DNA from: Methanobrevibacter sp. TMH8
Lineage (GTDB): Archaea; Methanobacteriota; Methanobacteria; Methanobacteriales; Methanobacteriaceae
Assembly (NCBI RefSeq): GCF_020148105.1
Contig: NZ_JAHLZE010000015.1
Location: 1-59,114 of the forward strand
Direction: 5' to 3'
Length of the DNA: 59,114 bases
Below the pieces are notes generated by a model. That model ran no database searches, was not told the origin of the DNA, and saw nothing but the letters and a program-made list of their open reading frames with translations. Below are positions 46,944-57,065 of the stretch, one piece after another (within the stretch, counting starts at the first letter, position 1; every line of letters starts with the position of its first letter). A program made the position numbers and the translations under genes.

Positions 46944-47717
46944 TTAAATTTTAGTAGCATTTTTCATCTCAGCCACATACTCTTTTATATATTGAGTTGA
47001 ATTATCTCCATATTCCTCGATAATTTTAACTATAGCACTACCAACAATTACACCATCAGCTATTTTAGATATATTTTTAGATTGTTCAGGAGTGTTTATT
47101 CCAAACCCTACTGCTACTGGAACATCAGTAATTTTTTTAATTTCATCAATAATATCTTCAAGATTTGTCTTTATCTCACTTCTAACACCAGTTACTCCCA
47201 TGGATGAAACAAGGTAAATAAAGCCTTTTGCATCTTTAGCTATCATTTTAACTCGATCTTTTGAAGTTGGAGCAATAAGAGATATTATATCTACATCATA
47301 TTTTTCTGCAATCTCTGAAATTTCTCCCTTCTCCTCATATGGTAAATCAGGAATTACAATTCCATTGATTCCGATTTTTTTACATTTTTTAAAGAATTTT
47401 TCATAACCATAATAAAAAACTGGATTCAAATAAGTTAAAAAAGCTAAAGGAACATCAGATTTCTTTCGAACATCCCCTACCAAGTCAAAAATATTATCAG
47501 TATTAATTCCATGAGATAAAGCTCTTGTATTAGCATTTTGTATTACTGGTCCTTCAGCTATGGGATCTGAAAAAGGAATTCCTATCTCAATAATATCTGC
47601 TCCAGCTTCTTCCATAGCTAATATATATTCTATTGTTTTTTCTTTTGAAGGATCTCCGGCTGTTAAAAATCCAATAAATGCTTTTTCATCCTTAAAAATT
47701 TCTGTAATTTTACTCAT
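46944..47717 (-). CDS. trpA: Tryptophan synthase alpha chain
   Basis: 257 residues, a TIM barrel. The active-site region ADIIEIGIPFSDPIAEGPVIQ has the catalytic Glu and an Asp-equivalent region, followed by GINGIVIPDLPYEE and GVGFGI-type phosphate-binding segments (VAVGFGINTPEQ). It cleaves indole-3-glycerol phosphate to indole, which passes through a tunnel to TrpB. ATG follows immediately after the TAA of the trpF-trpB gene, so it is translationally coupled. Last gene of the operon. Confidence 0.95.
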   Translation of the reverse strand: MSKITEIFKDEKAFIGFLTAGDPSKEKTIEYILAMEEAGADIIEIGIPFSDPIAEGPVIQNANTRALSHGINTDNIFDLVGDVRKKSDVPLAFLTYLNPVFYYGYEKFFKKCKKIGINGIVIPDLPYEEKGEISEIAEKYDVDIISLIAPTSKDRVKMIAKDAKGFIYLVSSMGVTGVRSEIKTNLEDIIDEIKKITDVPVAVGFGINTPEQSKNISKIADGVIVGSAIVKIIEEYGDNSTQYIKEYVAEMKNATKI

Positions 47718-49733
47718 TTAGAATTCCCCACCATAATTATTATCATTGTCTCTTGATTTAGCTAATTTATATTTTTGGATGGATTCAGCGTCTTTATCTC
47801 CTCTTCCAGAAAGACAAACTACAATAATATCATCTTTATTCATTGTTTTTGCCATTTTCATAGCTTGAGCTATAGCATGAGCACTTTCAATTGCACAAAT
47901 GATTCCTTCTTGCTTAGCTAGATATTCAAATCCTTCTACTGCTTCGCTGTCCGTAATTGGAACATATTCAGCCCTTTTTGTATCATGAAGGTTAGCATGT
48001 TCTGGACCAATTCCTGGATAATCTAAACCTGCAGAAATTGAATAAACAGGTGATATTTGACCATAATTACCTTGACAGAAATAAGATTTCATCCCATGAA
48101 ATATTCCAATTTTTCCTTTACTAAGAGCTGCTGCATGATACTCAGTATCAATTCCTTCACCACCGGCTTCACATCCAATCAATTTCACATCTTTATCATC
48201 TATAAAGTTGTAAAATGAACCAATAGCATTACTTCCACCACCAACACATGCAACAACAGCAGAAGGTAATCTTGATTCAGCTTTATATAGTTGTTCTTTT
48301 ATTTCTTCACTTATAACACTTTGAAAATCTCGAACAATCATTGGAAATGGGTGTGGACCCATTACAGAACCAAAAACATAGTGAGTATCATGAACTCTTG
48401 TAGTCCATTCTCTCATTGTTTCATTTACAGCGTCTTTTAAAGTTCTAGTTCCACTATATACAGTATTTACTTTAGCTCCTAACAATTCCATACGATAAAC
48501 ATTGAGAGCTTGACGTTTAGTATCTTCTTCACCCATGAAAATTTCACATTCCATGTCCAAAAATGCAGCAGCTGTAGCTGTAGCTACTCCATGTTGACCA
48601 GCACCAGTTTCAGCAATAATTCGTGTTTTTCCCATTTTTTTAGCTAGAAGAACTTGACCTAGAACATTGTTGATTTTATGAGAACCAGTATGGTTAAGAT
48701 CTTCACGTTTTAAATAAATCTTAGCTCCTCCTAAATCTTCAGTCATTCTTTGAGCATAATATAAAAGAGAAGGCCTTCCAGCATATTCATTGAGCAAAGT
48801 TTGTAACTCATTTTTAAAATCAGGATCATTTTTATAAAATTCATATTGTTCTCCTAAGCTCAATAATTCATTCATTAGTGTTTCAGGAACATATTGCCCA
48901 CCATATATTCCATATCTTCCACTTCCACCATTTCCATCATTCTGACTATTTCGACTATTCCCCTCATTTCCAAGATTTCCACTATTTATATCATTTATAT
49001 CATTTTTAATATTTCCATCATTTAAATCATTGCTAACCATATATTTCACCCCATTCACATCATTTGGATTATTCAATTTATTCAAGTTGTTCAGATTATT
49101 TAACACATTCATAATTTTAGCTATTTTTTTAGAACTTTTAACACCATTTTCCTCTGTTCCTGAACTTAAATCAATTACTAAAGGGTTAATTTTGTGAGCT
49201 TCCTTAATATTTTCACTATTAATTCCTCCAGCTAAGAAAAATGGCTTTTTGATATCTTCTATCAATTGCCAATCAAAAGTTTTACCACTGCCTTTTCCAC
49301 TATCAAGCAATAAGTAATCAACAAGGGAATTTTCCCAATATTTAATCCTATTTTCTATATCTTTTTTATCTTCATTATCTTTGATTTCAATAGATTTAAT
49401 AATCTCAATTTTTTTATCAAAATCTTTTAATTTTTTTATAAACTCTTTATTTTCATTTCCATGAAGTTGAACCATATCTATGATATTGTTATTTAGTAAA
49501 TAAAATATATCCTCAATATCATGATCTAAAAAAACACCAACAGCCAAAATATTCTTATTAAGTCTATTTTTCAAGATTTTAGCTTGTTCAAAATCGATTT
49601 TTCGCTTACTTTCAGCAAAAACAAAACCAACATAATCTGGATTAAATTTATTAACAATTTCAATATCTTCAATTCTTTTTAATCCACATATTTTAATTTT
49701 TGTTTGATTTTGATTCATATTATCAATTTCCAT
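47718..49733 (-). CDS. trpFB: Fused phosphoribosylanthranilate isomerase / tryptophan synthase beta chain
   Basis: 671 residues in one open frame. Residues ~11-210 are TrpF: KICGLKR with catalytic C16, VQLHGNE, and [15 protein letters not shown] with D145. Residues ~211-271 are an Asn-rich linker ([14 protein letters not shown] and many N, D, G). From 272 ([15 protein letters not shown]) to the end is TrpB, with the PLP lysine at K353 (HTGSHKINN) and GGGSNAIG. Inside the linker the ATG at 49040 (M232) is preceded by GGGGTGA with a 5-base gap, so TrpB may also be made separately. The linker codons look like recent repeat expansion. Confidence 0.9.
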   Translation of the reverse strand: MEIDNMNQNQTKIKICGLKRIEDIEIVNKFNPDYVGFVFAESKRKIDFEQAKILKNRLNKNILAVGVFLDHDIEDIFYLLNNNIIDMVQLHGNENKEFIKKLKDFDKKIEIIKSIEIKDNEDKKDIENRIKYWENSLVDYLLLDSGKGSGKTFDWQLIEDIKKPFFLAGGINSENIKEAHKINPLVIDLSSGTEENGVKSSKKIAKIMNVLNNLNNLNKLNNPNDVNGVKYMVSNDLNDGNIKNDINDINSGNLGNEGNSRNSQNDGNGGSGRYGIYGGQYVPETLMNELLSLGEQYEFYKNDPDFKNELQTLLNEYAGRPSLLYYAQRMTEDLGGAKIYLKREDLNHTGSHKINNVLGQVLLAKKMGKTRIIAETGAGQHGVATATAAAFLDMECEIFMGEEDTKRQALNVYRMELLGAKVNTVYSGTRTLKDAVNETMREWTTRVHDTHYVFGSVMGPHPFPMIVRDFQSVISEEIKEQLYKAESRLPSAVVACVGGGSNAIGSFYNFIDDKDVKLIGCEAGGEGIDTEYHAAALSKGKIGIFHGMKSYFCQGNYGQISPVYSISAGLDYPGIGPEHANLHDTKRAEYVPITDSEAVEGFEYLAKQEGIICAIESAHAIAQAMKMAKTMNKDDIIVVCLSGRGDKDAESIQKYKLAKSRDNDNNYGGEF

Positions 49734-49852
49734 TATATGATAGTAAATTTAAACAAATTAAGAATAATTAAATTTAATTAAATTTAATATAAATAATTTA
49801 ACTTAATATAAATAAATTAGTTTATAATTAAATTTAAATATAGTTAATATAA

Positions 49853-50683
49853 TTAAATCAATGATTTTAAATCATTAATAGCTACTTTTTTATCATTACT
49901 CCTCATTAAAGATTCTCCAATTAATACACCATCAACATCATAATCATTGAGAAGTTTTATATCTTTAGGAGTTTTTATTCCACTCTCTGAAACAAATATA
50001 ATTCCATTATCTTTATAATCAGACATATATTTTTCCAAATATTTTTTTATATATATAGTATTTTCAATATCAACAGAAAAATCCATTAAGTTTCGATTAT
50101 TAACTCCAATAATCTTTGCTCCAGCATCAATAGCTATTTTCAACTCTTCTTTTGTATGAGTTTCAACCAAAGGACATAGATCTAGTTTATAAGCTAATTC
50201 AATGAAATTCTTTAATTCTTTTTTATCTAAAATTGAAACTATAAGAAGTATAGCTGAAGCACCTAATAATTTTGCTTCATAAATCATATATTCATCTACA
50301 ACAAAATCTTTTCTAAGAATTGGAATATCTATAGAATTAGCTATCTCAAAAAGATAATTATCATTTCCTTTGAAAAACTTAGGTTCAGTTAAAACTGAAA
50401 TAGCTGATGCTCCTGCACTTTCATAATCTTTAGCTATTTTCAAAGGATCAAAATCTTCACATATCAACCCTTTTGAAGGAGAAGCTTTTTTTACTTCACA
50501 AATAAAAGACATTCCTTCACTTTTCAATGCTTTTTCAAAAGAATTAATATTAGAATTAATATTAGAATTTTCACTATGATTGAATTTGATATCTAATTCT
50601 TTTTTTAAATCTTCTAAAGAGAGATTGTTTTTCTTTTTTTCAACAATCTCCTTTGTAACTTCTACAATTTCATCTAATATCAT
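49853..50683 (-). CDS. trpC: Indole-3-glycerol phosphate synthase
   Basis: 276 residues. TIM-barrel enzyme that closes the indole ring from carboxyphenylaminodeoxyribulose phosphate. Hallmarks: FICEVKKASPSKG, ILRKDFVVDEYMIYEAKLLGASAILLI, IIGVNNRNL and FVSESGIKTPKDI. AAGGTTGA lies ahead of the ATG. About 50 bases after trpD. Confidence 0.95.
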   Translation of the reverse strand: MILDEIVEVTKEIVEKKKNNLSLEDLKKELDIKFNHSENSNINSNINSFEKALKSEGMSFICEVKKASPSKGLICEDFDPLKIAKDYESAGASAISVLTEPKFFKGNDNYLFEIANSIDIPILRKDFVVDEYMIYEAKLLGASAILLIVSILDKKELKNFIELAYKLDLCPLVETHTKEELKIAIDAGAKIIGVNNRNLMDFSVDIENTIYIKKYLEKYMSDYKDNGIIFVSESGIKTPKDIKLLNDYDVDGVLIGESLMRSNDKKVAINDLKSLI

Positions 50684-50735
50684 GAAAATTCAACCTTTAA
50701 TTAATAATTAACTAATAACTAACTAATAATTATAA

Positions 50736-51746
50736 TCAAATATTATTAGAAATACTAATAAAATCATCTAATTTTTCATTTGTTTTACCACTATCAATGA
50801 GTTTTTCGGCAAATGATATTCCTTTTTCTAAATTAGCTACTTTTCCACCAATGTACAATCCAGCTGCAGAATTAAGGAGAATTGCATCTCTTTTAGGGCC
50901 TTTTTCACCATTTAAAACATTTAAAGCTATTTGTGCATTTACTTTAGTTGAACCTCCAGCAATCTCTGATTTTTGACTCATTTTAAAACCATAATCTTCA
51001 GGATTTAATGTATATTGTGAAAATTTACCATCTTTTATTTCACAAACAGTTGTTGGAGCTGAAATTGAAATTTCATCTAATTTATCTTGGCCATAAACTA
51101 CCATAGCATTTTTAACACCTAAATTATGAATAACCATAGCTATAGGAAGAACAAGAGATTCATCATAAACACCAAGAACTTCCATATTAGCTCCAGCTGG
51201 GTTTGAAAGAGGACCTAAAATATTAAATATTGTAGGAATCCCCAATTCTCTTCTTATTGGAGCTACATATTTCATAGCTATGTGATAATTTTGAGCATAT
51301 AAAAAGCATATGCCAATCTTATTAAGCATTTCCTTACTTTTTTCTGGAGATAATTCAATATTAACACCTAAAGATTCTAAAACATCGGCTGATCCACATT
51401 TACTAGATGCAGCCCTATTTCCATGTTTAGCTACTGGAACACCACCTGAAGAAATTACAAGTGCTGAAACAGTTGAAATATTAAATGAATTAGAACCATC
51501 ACCACCAGTACCAACTATCTCTAAAACATCCATGTCTGGAAGTAGTTTTATACAATGATTTCTAAGTGATGCAACTGAAGCAGTGATTTCATCTATGGTT
51601 TCACCTTTCATAGATAATGCAGTTAAATATGAACTCATTTGAACATCACTAGCTTTTCCTTGCATTATCTCATCCATTGAATTTTCTGCCATTTCATAGG
51701 AAATATCTTGACTTTTAGCTAATTTTAAAATAGCTTCTTTTATCAT
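50736..51746 (-). CDS. trpD: Anthranilate phosphoribosyltransferase
   Basis: 336 residues. It joins anthranilate to phosphoribosyl pyrophosphate. The glycine-rich GTGGDGSNSFNIST and KHGNRAASSKCGSADVLE are diagnostic. Length normal. Third gene of the operon, 75 bases after trpG. Confidence 0.95.
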   Translation of the reverse strand: MIKEAILKLAKSQDISYEMAENSMDEIMQGKASDVQMSSYLTALSMKGETIDEITASVASLRNHCIKLLPDMDVLEIVGTGGDGSNSFNISTVSALVISSGGVPVAKHGNRAASSKCGSADVLESLGVNIELSPEKSKEMLNKIGICFLYAQNYHIAMKYVAPIRRELGIPTIFNILGPLSNPAGANMEVLGVYDESLVLPIAMVIHNLGVKNAMVVYGQDKLDEISISAPTTVCEIKDGKFSQYTLNPEDYGFKMSQKSEIAGGSTKVNAQIALNVLNGEKGPKRDAILLNSAAGLYIGGKVANLEKGISFAEKLIDSGKTNEKLDDFISISNNI

Positions 51747-51821
51747 ATTATCATACTCTTTTCATCATGAATGATTATTATCATATAATTTTATCATAAA
51801 ACCTAATTTTAATAAATATAA

Positions 51822-52400
51822 TTAAGATTTAGCTATTTCTAAAAAGTTTTTTAGAATAATAGATCCATCTGGAGTTAGTATTGATTCTGGATGAAATTGA
51901 AGACCATAGACATTATAATTTTTATGAACTATAGCCATTATTTCATCATCATCTTTTGATTTAGCAATTAAAGAAATATCATTAGGTATTGAACTTTCTA
52001 TTCCAGAAAGTGAATGATACCTCCCTACAATAATTTCATTATTTAAATTTGAAAATAATGAATTATAATTATCTATCTCTATATTAGAAGTTTTACCATG
52101 AACTAATTTTTTTGAATAGCTAACTTCTCCTCCAAAAGCTTCATAAATACATTGATGACCTAAACAGATTCCCAAAATAGGAATATCTTTATAAAATTCT
52201 TTTACAATATCTATTGAAAATCCTGCATCAATTGGTCTTCCAGGACCAGGAGATATAACTATTGAATCGGGATTTAAATCGCGAATTTCAGATAGTTCTA
52301 ACTCATCATTTCTTATTACCTTTATATCAGAGTTTATTTCACCTATCATTTGATAAAGGTTATATGAAAAGCTATCATAATTGTCTACAAGTAAAATCAT
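51822..52400 (-). CDS. trpG: Anthranilate synthase component II (glutamine amidotransferase)
   Basis: 192 residues. Class I amidotransferase with ILGICLGHQCIYEAFGG (nucleophilic Cys) and the LQFHPES His/Glu. It supplies ammonia to TrpE. GGTGATTGT lies ahead of its ATG. Separate from TrpE, which lies 159 bases upstream. Confidence 0.95.
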   Translation of the reverse strand: MILLVDNYDSFSYNLYQMIGEINSDIKVIRNDELELSEIRDLNPDSIVISPGPGRPIDAGFSIDIVKEFYKDIPILGICLGHQCIYEAFGGEVSYSKKLVHGKTSNIEIDNYNSLFSNLNNEIIVGRYHSLSGIESSIPNDISLIAKSKDDDEIMAIVHKNYNVYGLQFHPESILTPDGSIILKNFLEIAKS

Positions 52401-52559
52401 ACAATCACCACATTAATATCAATTTTTATGTTTCATTTTTTTATTTCTATTTTATTTTTACTTCATTCCTAATTTATTTCTAATTTATTTCTAATTTATT
52501 TTTATTTTATTTTTATTTTATTTTTGTTTTATACAATTTAATTTAAAATTTATCTTTTA

Positions 52560-54101
52560 TTATATGTTTTCAGCTAATTTTAAAGCATTTAAAACTGTTT
52601 CTGCTTTATTCATACATTCTTCAAATTCATTTTCTGGAATACTATCTGCAACAATTCCTGCACCCGAGCGTACAAATACTTTATTATTTTTTTTATAAGC
52701 TATTCGAATAGCTATACAAGTATCCAGATTACCAGATAAACTTATATATCCAATAGCCCCTCCATAAATTCCTCTTTTATTATTTTCTAATTCCTCTATT
52801 ATTTCACAAGCTCTTATCTTTGGAGCTCCTGATAAGGTTCCTGCAGGAAGAATTGCATCAATCACATCAAGAAAATCTTTATTTTCTCTTAATTTTCCTT
52901 TTATAGTTGAACCAATATGCATTACATGAGAAAATCTTTCAATACTTAGATATTTTTCTAATTTTACTGAACCAAATTCAGCCACCTTTCCAATATCATT
53001 TCTTCCAAGATCTACTAACATATTATGTTCAGCAAGTTCTTTTTCATCAGAAAGTAGTTCTGATTCAAATTTTTTATCTTCGATATCAGTTTTTCCCCTT
53101 GGTTTTGTTCCAGCTAATGGAAAAGTATATAATTTTTTATTATGTAATTTTACTAGAGTTTCTGGTGAAGCTCCAGCTATTTCCATATCATCACTTGAAA
53201 AATAAAACATATATGGAGAAGGATTTGTTGTTCGAAGTATTCTGTAAGTATCTAATAAGCTACCTTCCATATCACAAGACAATGGATTAGAGAGAACAAC
53301 TTGGAATATATCTCCTTCTTTTATATAGTTTTTAGCTTTGTTAACCATGCCAAAATATTCTTTTTTAGAAAATAATGGCTTAAAATCATCTTGTAATTTG
53401 ATTTTATTTTCTACTTCATCAATTGGTTCACCATTTTCAATTAAATCAATTAAATTAACCAATTCAAGAGTAGCTTTTTTATATTCCTTTTCAATATTTT
53501 CGGTTTTAATATTAATAATAAGAATCATTTTTTGTTTATAATTGTCAAAAATAATGACTTTATCAAATAACATTAAATCAACGTCTTTGAAAGATTCTTC
53601 ATTTTCAATAGAATTTTTATCTAAATTAAGTGAACTTTCACTATATTTTATATAATCATAAGCAAAATATCCTACTAATCCTCCTGTAAAAGGAGGCAAA
53701 TTAGCTAAATTTGGAGCTTTATTATCAGAAATGATTTGTTTGATATATTTTCTAGGATTTTTAGTTTTTTTGGATAATGTTTTTTTATCTTTGGAAAATT
53801 GAAAGTCTGAATATTTTTCTCCCATCAAATATCCTGAATCAAAATAATCAGTTATTTGAAGAAATTCATTTTCACATGTAATTTCTAGTATTGGATCGAA
53901 TCCCAATATGCTATATCTTCCCCATCTTTTCAGATCCTCTATACTTTCTAACATAAAACAATGCTTACTATTATTTTTTAAGATTTTAAGTACTTCAATT
54001 GGAGTCTTTATATCTGACATTATCTCATAAGCAATAGGAATAGAGTTATAATCTCCTTCTTTAATAATTTTTTTTGCTTCCTTTAATAATGGGAAAATCA
54101 T
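52560..54101 (-). CDS. trpE: Anthranilate synthase component I
   Basis: 513 residues. It converts chorismate to anthranilate, with TrpG. The chorismate-binding core has FSHVMHIGSTIKGKL, DAILPAGTLSGAPKIRA and YIKEGDIFQVVLS. A MLES-x10-S motif near residue 50 (FMLESIEDLKRWGRYS) is the tryptophan feedback site, so the enzyme is likely inhibited by tryptophan. AGGAGGT is a strong ribosome binding site ahead of the start. First gene of the operon. Confidence 0.95.
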   Translation of the reverse strand: MIFPLLKEAKKIIKEGDYNSIPIAYEIMSDIKTPIEVLKILKNNSKHCFMLESIEDLKRWGRYSILGFDPILEITCENEFLQITDYFDSGYLMGEKYSDFQFSKDKKTLSKKTKNPRKYIKQIISDNKAPNLANLPPFTGGLVGYFAYDYIKYSESSLNLDKNSIENEESFKDVDLMLFDKVIIFDNYKQKMILIINIKTENIEKEYKKATLELVNLIDLIENGEPIDEVENKIKLQDDFKPLFSKKEYFGMVNKAKNYIKEGDIFQVVLSNPLSCDMEGSLLDTYRILRTTNPSPYMFYFSSDDMEIAGASPETLVKLHNKKLYTFPLAGTKPRGKTDIEDKKFESELLSDEKELAEHNMLVDLGRNDIGKVAEFGSVKLEKYLSIERFSHVMHIGSTIKGKLRENKDFLDVIDAILPAGTLSGAPKIRACEIIEELENNKRGIYGGAIGYISLSGNLDTCIAIRIAYKKNNKVFVRSGAGIVADSIPENEFEECMNKAETVLNALKLAENI

Positions 54102-54224
54102 TGTATACCTCCTTTTGGTAAATCAAATTTTTTAATTTTAAATCTAAATTATAGCTATTAAGAATAATTAATCGATTTTAAAACAATTAATTAATATTTT
54201 TAATTTTTCAATGTTTTTTTAAAT

Positions 54225-54250
54225 ATGTCATTTCAAAATGTTTATGACAT
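54225..54250. promoter_or_regulatory. Inverted repeat in trp leader or start region
   Basis: ATGTCAT at 54225-54231 and ATGACAT at 54244-54250 (7-bp arms, 12-base centre). It lies about 125-150 bases upstream of the trpE ATG and just downstream of the likely TATA, near the expected transcription start. It could be an operator or a leader hairpin. Confidence 0.45.
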
Positions 54251-54289
54251 AGTATGAATAAGTTGTTTATTGTATTATTTAAACCTTTG

Positions 54290-54307
54290 TAGTACTTTTA
54301 TGTACTA
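54290..54307. promoter_or_regulatory. Palindrome TAGTAC-N6-GTACTA upstream of trpE, candidate tryptophan repressor site
   Basis: Perfect 6-bp arms (54290-54295 and 54302-54307) around TTTTAT. It lies about 10 bases upstream of the likely TATA of the trp promoter. In the related Methanothermobacter, the regulator TrpY binds TGTACA-type boxes near the trp TATA; this site shares the GTAC core. TrpY itself is not encoded in the window. Confidence 0.55.
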
Positions 54308-54706
54308 TAAATATGCAATAATGTAGATGATATTATGAAATATAATTCTAAAAAAAGTAAAAAAAGTAGAAAAAAGTGAAAAAAAAGATAAAAAAGATAA
54401 AAAATCATTGAAATATTTTTCAATAGTTTTTTTATAAGATATATATGTTTAAAGTAAACATGTATATTTTTTATATTAAATATAAGCTTTATTATGAATT
54501 ATAGAAAGATTTATATATTTTTCATATAATTATATAATTAGTTAATATATATGAGAAGGTATTTCATAGAATTACCTATTTATATATGAATTATTTTATA
54601 CAAACAATTTTTATAATTAATCTAAATTAATTTAATTAATTCAATTAGCTCAATTAATATATAAATTAACCCAATTATTTTTAAAAGATTCTGCAGGATA
54701 TTTTCC

Positions 54707-56092
54707 ATGAAAATTAATGGTAAAACTTTGGGAGGCTTTGACAAATTTATTTTAATGGCTTTATATGTTGAAGGCGCATTAAGTTTAAAACAGATTAATG
54801 ATAAAACGATTATTTTTATTTCATCAATATGGTATCAACAATGGAGTGAAAAAGATAAATCTTTTTTAAATTCAGTGATTGATAGTATAGAAAAGGCAAG
54901 ATATTTCTTCAAAAAAGGTCATGCAAATAATGGAAACAAATTTGAAGCAGAGCTTGGAAAGATAAATTCCCATAACAACTTTATTCGATTGATTGAATTT
55001 GGTTTGGTTGAAAAAAAAGATGATAAAACCTATAAATTAACTGAATTTGGCCATGGAACAGGAGAATCTCTTGTTAATACCATGAAAAAAAGAAATAAAG
55101 AGATTGATAAATATTTATTCAGTACTAATGCTGTAGCTAGAAATAATATTTTTGTTGATTTTTTATTAGCTGTTTTAAAATTATCTGCTGGTTTTATTAG
55201 CGGAAGTGTTGGTTTAATATCAGATGGATTAGATGCAATAACAGATACTATTTCTGCATTTTTTGTTTGGTTGGGAATTAAATTCCATCATGAGTTTTTA
55301 AGTACAATACTTGTTATATTTATGTTATTTGTAGCAGGGATAAGTGCTACTTATGAATCTATATCTAGGATTATTGAAATTTTAAATAATACTGTTAACC
55401 CTATTAATCAAGTTCCATTAGTTGTTGGAGTTGAAACAATTGCAATATTAGCTGCTATTGGGTTATTTGTATATCAACGCCATATAGGAAGATCTTTTAA
55501 TAATTTAACTATTATTTCCCAATCTGTTGATTCTAAAAATCATATTTTTATTGGATCAGCTGTTATAATTGGAGCTGTTTTATCATTGTTTAATATTTTT
55601 TGGGTTGATGCAATAGTAGGTATATTTATAGGAATTGGAATTTTAAGAGATGCGTTTAACCTTTTAAAAGATGCTAAATCTTCATATGAAGGTGAAAAAA
55701 CAGATTTTTCTAAATATAAAACAGTTTTCGGAGATTATATGAATATTAATCATTTAGAAACTTTTAGATTATGGATTTTATTTGCAATTCCTAATAAAAA
55801 TGTTAATACCCAAGAAGATTTGATTAAATCCTTTAATGATATGCTTAATGATAGCTATATTCCTGTTATATCAGAACTTGAATTATTACCAAATAAATAT
55901 TTAGACTTTAAAAATAATTTTGATGAAGTTATTAATCATTTAATAGAGAATAATTGGATAAAAAAGAATGAAAATAGATATGAAATAACTAAATCTGGAC
56001 TTGAACATTTAGATATTATATTGAGTGATTTTGATGATTTTGATGTGAAATTTTCAGACTCATTGTTTCTTAAATTGTCTGATGAGAGCTGA
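54707..56092 (+). CDS. Cation-diffusion-facilitator-type transporter with winged-helix domains at both ends
   Basis: 461 residues. Residues 1-~125 look like a winged-helix unit of the PadR type (DKFILMALYVEGALSLKQI, LIEFGLVEKKDDKTYKLTEFG). Then comes a CDF transporter core of about six helices (~145-330), with D173-x2-D176-x3-D180 in GSVGLISDGLDAITD. The C-terminal ~110 residues again look like a helical winged unit (HLIENNWIKKNENRYEITKSG). It may move a divalent cation and sense a ligand through its cytosolic ends. Starts without a strong ribosome binding site. Confidence 0.7.
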   Translation: MKINGKTLGGFDKFILMALYVEGALSLKQINDKTIIFISSIWYQQWSEKDKSFLNSVIDSIEKARYFFKKGHANNGNKFEAELGKINSHNNFIRLIEFGLVEKKDDKTYKLTEFGHGTGESLVNTMKKRNKEIDKYLFSTNAVARNNIFVDFLLAVLKLSAGFISGSVGLISDGLDAITDTISAFFVWLGIKFHHEFLSTILVIFMLFVAGISATYESISRIIEILNNTVNPINQVPLVVGVETIAILAAIGLFVYQRHIGRSFNNLTIISQSVDSKNHIFIGSAVIIGAVLSLFNIFWVDAIVGIFIGIGILRDAFNLLKDAKSSYEGEKTDFSKYKTVFGDYMNINHLETFRLWILFAIPNKNVNTQEDLIKSFNDMLNDSYIPVISELELLPNKYLDFKNNFDEVINHLIENNWIKKNENRYEITKSGLEHLDIILSDFDDFDVKFSDSLFLKLSDES

Positions 56093-56174
56093 TTGGTTTT
56101 TACTAGATAAATTACCTAATAAAGATTAAATAAAATGGCTTAATATTAAATTATGAAAGATCAAAGGCGAAATT

Positions 56175-56813
56175 ATGAAGAGTATTTTTAATCAAAGGGA
56201 TGAAAAAGATTTTGTGTCTACTAAAAGTGCTGAGGCTATTACTGATGGAATATTTGCGGTTGCAATGACAATTTTAGTTTTAGCTATTCATACTCCACTT
56301 AAAAATGAATTAACTACTATGATTCAATTAAATTCATATTTACAAGGATTCACACTTGATATATCCCTATTTATTCTTTGTTTTTTAATTTTAGGATCAA
56401 TATGGATTGAAATGAGATTTTTACTCCATAATTTAGAAAAAATTAATAAAATATTTATGTGGTTAACATTATTAATTTTAATGTTTGTTGTTTTAGTTCC
56501 TGTTACATATCCTTTGATAAGTGATTTTGGAACACAGTTCCCTATTTTTAGATATTTCTTTGATATAAATCTTTTAATGATAGGAATTTTGATGTTAACT
56601 CAATATATCTATGCAGAAAAAAAAGAATTTTTTGGTAATATCGAAGATTATGGCTATAAGAAAAGAACTGCAGTATTTTTCCCACTGATTGCTTTAATTG
56701 CTTTAATTTTATCATATTTCTTAGAATCTGGTAGTAGTATCATTTACTTCTTACTATTTTTCGATGATTACATAGTCAAAATCCCTGATTATTTTAGATC
56801 CAATAAAAGTTAA
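56175..56813 (+). CDS. TMEM175-like (DUF1211) potassium channel protein
   Basis: 212 residues with six hydrophobic helices. The first helix has AITDGIFAVAMTILVLAIHTP, a form of the FSDG-x3-A-x2-LT motif of the TMEM175 family (prokaryotic members are K+ channels). Helix two contains the FILCFLILGSIWIEMRF with Trp. It would assemble into a tetramer in the cell membrane. Gap of 82 bases after the CDF-like gene on the same strand; possibly co-transcribed. Confidence 0.8.
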   Translation: MKSIFNQRDEKDFVSTKSAEAITDGIFAVAMTILVLAIHTPLKNELTTMIQLNSYLQGFTLDISLFILCFLILGSIWIEMRFLLHNLEKINKIFMWLTLLILMFVVLVPVTYPLISDFGTQFPIFRYFFDINLLMIGILMLTQYIYAEKKEFFGNIEDYGYKKRTAVFFPLIALIALILSYFLESGSSIIYFLLFFDDYIVKIPDYFRSNKS

Positions 56814-57065
56814 TTTATTTGATTTATAATAGGAAGTTTTAGAAATATTATAAAAATAAGAATTTATTTATTAATTATCTTGAATAAAAAATTATATAAA
56901 AAATTATAAAAACCTTTGAAGAAATATATAAAAAATAATTGAAATTATTATTTAATAATAGGAATTTAAATAAAAATATTAACTTATAAATAAAATAAAA
57001 TAAATTTAAGAAATATGAAATAAATTTAATTTAAATTAAGCATTTATTCTAACAGAGGTTTTAAT

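Larger units (their letters stand above)
54102..54706. other. Divergent control region of the trp operon and the CDF gene
   Basis: 605 bases. For the reverse strand a TATA-like TTTAAATAA lies at 54272-54280, between the two inverted repeats listed separately. The right half is AT-rich and must hold the promoter for the + strand gene at 54707. No divergent trpY-like regulator gene is present, unlike in Methanothermobacter. Confidence 0.5.
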
